From positions 1 through 64,000 of the forward strand of contig NZ_CAQI01000027.1 in NCBI RefSeq assembly GCF_001046895.1: a DNA stretch of 64,000 bases, in the 5' to 3' direction. Of the stretch, positions 58,613-64,000 are shown piece by piece; the stretch's first letter is position 1, and each line of letters begins with the position of its first letter. The DNA is from Pseudarthrobacter siccitolerans. GTDB lineage: Bacteria; Actinomycetota; Actinomycetes; Actinomycetales; Micrococcaceae. Below the pieces are notes generated by a model, which saw only the letters and a program-made list of their open reading frames with translations, did not search any database and was not told the DNA's origin. Position numbers and translations under genes: made by a program.

Positions 58613-59536
58613 TCACTTTTGGACGCGTTGACGGTAATGCCGGGGGGTTTCTCCCAGATCGTTGAGGAAGTGCCGGTTGAAGTTGGAGAGGTTGGTGAAG
58701 CCGACTTCGTAGCAGATGTCGGAGATGGGCTTGTCGGTGCGTTCCAGTAGGCGCCGGGCGTGGGCCAGGCGCAGTTTGCGCACGAGGTCGCTGAAGTTTT
58801 GGCCGGTAGCGCGCTTGAAGTATTTCGAGAAGGAAGCTTCCTGCATTCCGACCAATTCAGCCGCCTCGGACAGCTTGACGGTGCCGGCGTGATTGCTGAA
58901 AACGTACTCGAGGACAAGGTCGACGACTGCGGCGGCCTGGCCGTCCAGTTGTGGACGGAACCATTCCTCGGCCAGATAGCTGCGGTCTGCCGGGGGCGCT
59001 TCGACCAGGACCCGGAACAGTGCAAACAGGTGCTGGAGGCGCGCCAGCCCCGAGGTAGTTCCCATCGCCTCGATGGCTGCTGCCGCTTCCTTGGCTGATC
59101 GTCCCAGAAACTCGATTCCCCGCTGCGACTGTTCGAGCAGCGGCTTGACCTCGGCCAACTCGGGAACCAGAGCAGCCGCCTGCTCAACCCACTTTCCATC
59201 GAACTGGATGACGGCATCCCGGTTTTCCAGCACTTCGCCGGGCTCGAGGTCGCTGACCCAGTCGTGGGGCAGGCCTGACCCCACTAGCGAGACGTGGCCG
59301 GCTTCAAAGGTGCCGATGTGGTCTCCGACGATGAACTTTCCGGTGCCCTTGCGAATGAGGTGGATCTCGTACTCGGGGTGATAGTTCCATCGTGCCACCG
59401 GGCTGGGATAACTGTGCTGGTGCCAGCGCACGGAGTGGTTGGGATCAGGCGGGATAACTTCCCGGTTGGCCCGCATTCCCAGCAGCCGTTCAGCCAGCCT
59501 CGCCGTTGCCCCGTCAGCATTGTCCGCGGCAGCCAT
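58613..59536 (-). CDS. AraC-family regulator with cupin sensor
   Basis: 307 aa. N-terminal cupin (HQHSYPSPVARWNYHPEYEIHLI, GKFIVGDHIGTFEAGHVSLVGSGLPHDW), linker, and a C-terminal double HTH (LAHARRLLERTDKPISDICYE, VGFTNLSNFNRHFLNDLG). It reads away from the importer operon starting at 59815 and most likely activates it in response to its sugar alcohol. Confidence 0.92.
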   Translation of the reverse strand: MAAADNADGATARLAERLLGMRANREVIPPDPNHSVRWHQHSYPSPVARWNYHPEYEIHLIRKGTGKFIVGDHIGTFEAGHVSLVGSGLPHDWVSDLEPGEVLENRDAVIQFDGKWVEQAAALVPELAEVKPLLEQSQRGIEFLGRSAKEAAAAIEAMGTTSGLARLQHLFALFRVLVEAPPADRSYLAEEWFRPQLDGQAAAVVDLVLEYVFSNHAGTVKLSEAAELVGMQEASFSKYFKRATGQNFSDLVRKLRLAHARRLLERTDKPISDICYEVGFTNLSNFNRHFLNDLGETPRHYRQRVQK

Positions 59537-59673
59537 CGTAGTACTCCAATTGGTCGACGTTTATGAACTCTGGACAGAATTTCAGCGCTCCGATCCCAGA
59601 CTAACGCCTCCTGCAGGGGGCTGATCAGGAAAATAAGTATCAGAAAGTGGCAAGCAGGGCGCTAGTTGTGACC

Positions 59674-59701
59674 TGTACCTCGCGCTTAATCTTGAGGTAC
59701 A
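59674..59701. promoter_or_regulatory. Inverted repeat upstream of the polyol importer
   Basis: TGTACCTC / GAGGTACA, 8-bp perfect arms, 12-base spacer, 114 bases upstream of the binding-protein start and 138 bases from the AraC start. Candidate regulator site in the 278-base divergent gap. Confidence 0.4.
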
Positions 59702-59814
59702 TCAGCGAGCGGTGTCTCGGAGTTTCCGGTCATAGTCCTCGCCCTGGTCCAGTATCCCGACATGGCAGTCGAGATGCGGTGACTGTGCATCCCTGAAGAA
59801 CAAAGGAGTCCTTA

Positions 59815-61167
59815 ATGCGCCCAAAAATGCGTGCTGCGACCCTGGCCGCCGGCGCTTTGTGTGTCGCGCTGAGCGCCTCGGCCTGTGCAGGTGCCGGCGG
59901 TGGCAATTCCGCCGGTGACCCGAACAGCATCAGTGTCCTGATGGTGAACAACCCCCAGATGGAGGATCTGCAGCGGCTCACCGCAGAGAACTTCACCAAA
60001 GAAACCGGAATCAGGGTGAACTATACGATCCTGCCGGAGAACGATGTCCGGGCCAAGATTAGCCAGGAGTTCTCCAGCCAGGCCGGCCAGTACGACGTCG
60101 CCTCCCTGTCCAACTACGAAATCCCGTTCTATTCCGCCAACGGCTGGCTCGCACCGCTGGATGACGTTGCTGCGGATCCGGAGTTTGCCCAGGACGACAT
60201 CCTGCCCGCCTACACCGCATCACTCACCGGCGAAGACGGCAAGCTCTACGGCGAACCCTTCTACGGGGAGTCCTCCTTCCTGATGTACCGCAAGGACATC
60301 CTGGAAGCCAAGGGCCTGACCATGCCGGCCAAACCCACCTGGGACGAAGTTGCCGACATCGCGGCGAAAGTGGACGGCGCAACTCCGGGCATGAAGGGCA
60401 TCTGCCTCCGCGGCCAGCCCGGCTGGGGCCAGGTCTTCGCACCGCTGACCACCGTAGTAAACACCTTCGGCGGGACCTGGTTCGACAAGGACTGGAACGC
60501 GCAGGTCAACTCTCCGAAGTTCGCCGAAGCGGTGGAGTTTTACACCAACCTGGTCCGCGAGCATGGTGAAGCAGGCGCCGCGCAGGCAGGGTTCACCGAG
60601 TGCTTGAACAACATGAGCCAGAGCAAAACCGCAATGTGGTACGACGCAACCTCCGCCGCCGGGGCCCTGGAAGCCGAAGACTCCCCGGTCAAGGGCAAGA
60701 TCGGATACGCCCAGGCGCCGGTCAAGGAAACCACGTCCTCCGGCTGGCTGTGGACCTGGTCCTGGGCCATGCAGGCCGCCTCCAAAAAGCAGGACGCCGC
60801 GGAGAAATTCATCGCCTGGGCCAGCTCCAAGGACTACGAGGAACTCGTAGCCTCCGAGCTCGGCTGGGCCAAGGTGCCATCCGGCAAACGCATCTCCACC
60901 TACGAGAACACCGAGTTCCAGAAGGCCGCCCCGTTCTTCGAAGCCGAACGCTTCGCCATCGAGAACGCCGACCCGAAGAACCCCGGCGCCCAGGAACGCC
61001 CCGCCGTCGGCATCCAGTTTGTCGGCATCCCCGAATTCGCAGCCTTGGGCACCAACGTCTCCCAAGGCATCAGCTCCGCCATCGCAGGCCAAGGGTCTGT
61101 GGCCGACGCGCTGGCCAAGGGCCAACAAGCCGCCCAAAAGGTCGGCGACAAGTACAAGCAGCCCTAA
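59815..61167 (+). CDS. Sugar-alcohol-type binding lipoprotein of ABC importer
   Basis: 450 aa, ATG 7 bases after AAAGGAG. Lipobox ASAC with Cys 24. Solute-binding family 1: ISVLMVNNPQMEDLQRLTAENF, GEPFYGESSFLMYRKDI and VETNTFGG-like VVNTFGGTWFDKDW. The strongly conserved YGEPFYGESSF...YR pattern is that of the SmoE/MtlE sorbitol/mannitol branch. With the two permeases and a polyol dehydrogenase behind it, the solute is probably sorbitol, mannitol or xylitol. Confidence 0.9.
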   Translation: MRPKMRAATLAAGALCVALSASACAGAGGGNSAGDPNSISVLMVNNPQMEDLQRLTAENFTKETGIRVNYTILPENDVRAKISQEFSSQAGQYDVASLSNYEIPFYSANGWLAPLDDVAADPEFAQDDILPAYTASLTGEDGKLYGEPFYGESSFLMYRKDILEAKGLTMPAKPTWDEVADIAAKVDGATPGMKGICLRGQPGWGQVFAPLTTVVNTFGGTWFDKDWNAQVNSPKFAEAVEFYTNLVREHGEAGAAQAGFTECLNNMSQSKTAMWYDATSAAGALEAEDSPVKGKIGYAQAPVKETTSSGWLWTWSWAMQAASKKQDAAEKFIAWASSKDYEELVASELGWAKVPSGKRISTYENTEFQKAAPFFEAERFAIENADPKNPGAQERPAVGIQFVGIPEFAALGTNVSQGISSAIAGQGSVADALAKGQQAAQKVGDKYKQP

Positions 61168-61187
61168 CCGAACCGCAGGAGAACATC

Positions 61188-62156
61188 ATGACTACCGCAA
61201 CGGCGCGCATCTCCCGCCCGGGACACACCGCAGCCAAACCTTCACGAGACGCCAAATCGCGCGAACGCGCCCTGGCCTGGGTCCGGCGCGCACCACTGCT
61301 CCCGGCCCTGATCTTCCTCATCATCGTCACCCAACTCCCGTTCGTGGTGACCCTGATCATCTCGTTCCTGAACTGGAACAGCCTCAGCCCGGACAAAACA
61401 GCTTTCGCCGGCCTGGAAAACTACGTCACCGTCCTCACCGACCCCGACCTGCGCCAGGCCATCTTCACCACCATCCTCCTCACCGTCTCCGTGGTGCTGA
61501 TCAGCCTGCTCATCGGACTGGGACTGGCACTGCTGCTGGACAAAAAGTTCATCGGCCGGGGACTCGCCCGGACCCTGCTGATCGCACCGTTCCTGGTGGT
61601 TCCCGTCGCCGCAGCCCTGATCTGGAAGCACGCCCTGCTCAACCCCACCTACGGGCTGATCAACGGCGTCCTGACCTGGGTGTGGTCGCTGTTCGGCAAC
61701 GCAGCAGCACCGCAACTGGACCTGCTCTCACAGGCACCCATGATGGCCGTGATCCTCTCCCTCGTGTGGCAGTGGACCCCGTTCATGATGCTCATCCTGC
61801 TCGCAGGACTGCAGTCCCGCCCCATGGACACCGTGGAAGCCGCCCAGATGGACGGCGCCACCCCGTGGGCAATCTTCCGCCACCTGACCCTGCCGCACCT
61901 GCGCCAGTACCTGGAGCTCGGCGGATTGCTCGGCGCGATCTACATCGTGCAGAACTTCGACGCCGTCTTCACCCTCACCGCCGGCGGCCTGGGCACCGCC
62001 AACCTGCCCTACGCGATCTACCAGACGTTCTACTTCGCCAACGAATACGGCCTGGCATCCGCCGCCGGTGTCGTGGTGGTCATCGGCACCATCATCGTGG
62101 CCACCTTCGCACTCCGCACCGTCTTTTCACTCTTCAAGAAGGAGGCAGCACGATGA
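61188..62156 (+). CDS. ABC importer permease (SmoF/MalF-like)
   Basis: 322 aa, ATG after CAGGAG. Six membrane helices; EAA loop EAAQMDGATPWAIFRHLTLPHL. The TLPHLRQYLELGGLLG region and YQTFYFANEYGLASA ending are typical of polyol importers. No ATPase gene in the operon. Confidence 0.92.
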   Translation: MTTATARISRPGHTAAKPSRDAKSRERALAWVRRAPLLPALIFLIIVTQLPFVVTLIISFLNWNSLSPDKTAFAGLENYVTVLTDPDLRQAIFTTILLTVSVVLISLLIGLGLALLLDKKFIGRGLARTLLIAPFLVVPVAAALIWKHALLNPTYGLINGVLTWVWSLFGNAAAPQLDLLSQAPMMAVILSLVWQWTPFMMLILLAGLQSRPMDTVEAAQMDGATPWAIFRHLTLPHLRQYLELGGLLGAIYIVQNFDAVFTLTAGGLGTANLPYAIYQTFYFANEYGLASAAGVVVVIGTIIVATFALRTVFSLFKKEAAR

Positions 62157-63070
62157 GCACCCTCACCCCCGCCGCACCGCAGAACACACCTGCCGGCCCC
62201 ACAGCCCTGAACACCGGCAGCCGCAAACGCGGCAAAGCGCGGATGGACCCCACCCGCAACAACACCGCCGCCGGCATCGCCGCCTGGCTGCTCGCGCTGC
62301 TCTTCGCAGTCCCGGTCCTGTGGATGGTCCTTACCTCGTTCCACTCCGAGACCGACGCGGCAACGAACCCGCCGTCGGTCGCCGCGAACCTCACCCTGGA
62401 CGCCTACCGGGAGTTCTTCGGGGAAACCTCCGGCGTCAGCCCCTGGCCGTCACTGATCAACTCCGCCACCGCTTCGATCCTGTCCACGGTCCTCGTGCTG
62501 CTCCTGGCCTTCCCGGCGGCCTACGCACTGTCCATCCGGCCGGTGAAGAAGTGGACGGACGTGATGTTCTTCTTCCTCTCCACCAAAATGATGCCCGTCG
62601 TGGCCGCGATCCTGCCGCTCTACCTCTTCGCCCGAACAGTGGGGGCCTTGGACAACATCTGGTTCCTGATCCTGATGTACACCTCCATGAACCTGCCCAT
62701 CGCCGTCTGGATGATGCGCTCGTTCCTGGCTGAGGTGCCGGAGGAAATGCTGGAAGCGGCACAGATCGACGGTGCGAACCTCCTGCTCATCCTGCGCAAG
62801 GTCATCGCCCCCGTCGCCATGCCCGGCATCGCCGCCACCGCGCTGATCTGCTTCATCTTCAGCTGGAACGAACTGCTCCTGGCCCGGGTCCTCACCGGCG
62901 TCGTGGCAGGCACCGCCCCGGTCTTCCTGACCGGCTTCGTCTCCGGCCAGGGCCTCTTCCTCGCCAAAGTCTGCGCAGCCGCCGTCGTGATCTCACTCCC
63001 GGTACTGTTCGCAGGCTTCGCCGCCCAGGACAAGCTCGTCCAGGGCCTCTCCCTCGGCGCCGTCAAATAG
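62153..63070 (+). CDS. ABC importer permease (SmoG/MalG-like)
   Basis: 305 aa, overlapping the previous stop by 4 bases. Pro/Ala-rich N-tail, six membrane helices, and EAA loop LEAAQIDGANLLLILRKVIAPV. Ends with QDKLVQGLSLGAVK, the usual MalG-type terminus. Partner of the preceding permease. Confidence 0.93.
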   Translation: MSTLTPAAPQNTPAGPTALNTGSRKRGKARMDPTRNNTAAGIAAWLLALLFAVPVLWMVLTSFHSETDAATNPPSVAANLTLDAYREFFGETSGVSPWPSLINSATASILSTVLVLLLAFPAAYALSIRPVKKWTDVMFFFLSTKMMPVVAAILPLYLFARTVGALDNIWFLILMYTSMNLPIAVWMMRSFLAEVPEEMLEAAQIDGANLLLILRKVIAPVAMPGIAATALICFIFSWNELLLARVLTGVVAGTAPVFLTGFVSGQGLFLAKVCAAAVVISLPVLFAGFAAQDKLVQGLSLGAVK

Positions 63071-63111
63071 CGCGCCGACGTCCCACCAGACTTATTTCAA
63101 GGACTACTTCG

Positions 63112-64000
63112 ATGACAACAACCACCACCCAGGCGCAGGCCACCGGCTCGGGACTGCCCGCCACCATGCGCGCCAACATCCTCAAAAGCCAGGGCGACAT
63201 GGCCATGGAAACCCTGCCCCTCCCGCAGCTCGACGCCGACCAGGTCCTGGTCCAGGTCGCCGCCGTCGGCGTCTGCGGCAGCGACGTCCACTACTACGAA
63301 CACGGCCGGATCGGCCCCTACGTCGTGGACCACCCGCTCATCCTGGGCCACGAACTCTCCGGCCGCATCGCCGCCGTCGGAAGCGCCGTCGACCCCTCAC
63401 GGGTCGGCCAGCGCGTCGCCGTCGAACCCCAACGCCCCTGCCGCAAATGCAAGCAGTGCAAAGCCGGACGCTACAACCTCTGCCCCGACATCGAGTTCTA
63501 CGCCACCCCGCCCATCGACGGCGCCTTCGCCGAATACGTGACCATCCAGTCCGACTTCGCCTACGACATCCCGGACAGCGTCAGCGACGAAGCCGCCGCC
63601 CTCATCGAACCGCTCTCCGTAGGCCTCTGGGCCTGCGAACGCGCCGAAATCAAACCCGGCAGCAGGGTCCTGATCGCCGGCGCCGGCCCCATCGGCATCA
63701 TCGCCGCCCAAGCCGCCCGCGCCTTCGGCGCCACCGAAATCTACATCTCCGACATCGCCGAAGACCGGCTCGCGTTCGCCCTCAAACACGGCGCCACCCA
63801 CGCGCTCAACGCCAAAACCGACAGCGTGGAAGGGCTCGACGTCGACGCTTTCATCGATGCATCCGGCGCACCCCAGGCCGTCCGCGCGGGCATCAAGGCC
63901 GTAGCCCCTGCCGGGCGCGTGATCCTCGTGGGACTCGGTGCCGACGACGTCGAACTGCCCGTCTCCTACATCCAGAACCGGGAGATCTGGCTCTCCGGCG
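63112..64000 (+). CDS. Zinc-dependent polyol (sorbitol/xylitol-type) dehydrogenase, cut by window end
   Basis: First 296 codons only. Medium-chain dehydrogenase: catalytic zinc ligands in VGVCGSDVHYYEHG and GHELSG, structural zinc Cys cluster PCRKCKQCKAGRYNLC, then the nucleotide fold GAGPIGIIAAQAARA with the acidic residue in ISDIAEDR, which favours NAD. HYYEHGRIG is characteristic of L-iditol/sorbitol and xylitol dehydrogenases, which oxidise the polyol to a ketose. It follows the importer genes by 41 bases, so uptake and first oxidation are co-expressed. Confidence 0.92.
   Translation, partial: MTTTTTQAQATGSGLPATMRANILKSQGDMAMETLPLPQLDADQVLVQVAAVGVCGSDVHYYEHGRIGPYVVDHPLILGHELSGRIAAVGSAVDPSRVGQRVAVEPQRPCRKCKQCKAGRYNLCPDIEFYATPPIDGAFAEYVTIQSDFAYDIPDSVSDEAAALIEPLSVGLWACERAEIKPGSRVLIAGAGPIGIIAAQAARAFGATEIYISDIAEDRLAFALKHGATHALNAKTDSVEGLDVDAFIDASGAPQAVRAGIKAVAPAGRVILVGLGADDVELPVSYIQNREIWLSG

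Overview
The window is about 65% GC chromosomal DNA. Its gene content (RlmN, KatG, a MetH of actinobacterial type, BioB followed by a BsaP-like protein, sugar ABC importers that lack their own ATPase, many GTG/TTG starts) points to a soil actinobacterium of the Micrococcaceae, most likely Arthrobacter, Pseudarthrobacter or a close relative. No rRNA, tRNA, CRISPR array, integrase or transposase was seen.

Layout. 1-6.3 kb: the 5' end of aspA with a GntR regulator, a secreted rhamnogalacturonan acetylesterase, a tiny acidic protein, a GNAT enzyme, bioB-bsaP and an aldo/keto reductase. 6.5-16.2 kb: rlmN, katG, an MHS-type transporter and a heterodimeric ABC exporter. 16.4-21.6 kb: an AT-richer accessory island. 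It holds an ATPase with a C-terminal HEPN-like motif (R-N-x4-H) and, divergently, a compact three-gene operon with the hallmarks of an ABC-three-component (ABC-3C) conflict system: a nuclease-like effector with an ABC-3C C-terminus, a small middle component and a DUF2326-type SMC-like ATPase. The core gene metH follows directly. 25.8-32.2 kb: a quinone/aromatic stress cluster (pirin, carboxymuconolactone-decarboxylase-like protein, MhqD-like esterase, MhqO-like dioxygenase, YceI, maleylacetate reductase, FMN reductase). Three of its transcripts share an ATGCA-NN-TGCAT palindrome.

32.4-56.3 kb is a large carbohydrate locus. It contains three LacI regulators, a sugar ABC importer, a GH78 alpha-L-rhamnosidase, a GH115 alpha-glucuronidase, a GH2 and a GH42 beta-galactosidase, a secreted GH43 enzyme resembling exo-beta-1,3-galactanases, and dgoK-dgoA-dgoD for galactonate catabolism. 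Together these activities match the side-chain order of type II arabinogalactan (gum arabic or arabinogalactan-protein glycan): Rha cap, GlcA, beta-1,6-Gal, beta-1,3-Gal backbone. Two near-duplicate LacI regulators lie at either side of the catabolic operon, and each faces a promoter with TATCGATA operators placed between -35 and -10. The same operator occurs in front of an odd LacI-type protein at 58 kb that lacks a sugar-binding domain.

56.7-64 kb: a LacI regulator, that orphan LacI-HTH protein, an AraC regulator, and a divergent sugar-alcohol-type ABC importer operon ending in a zinc-dependent polyol dehydrogenase cut by the window end.
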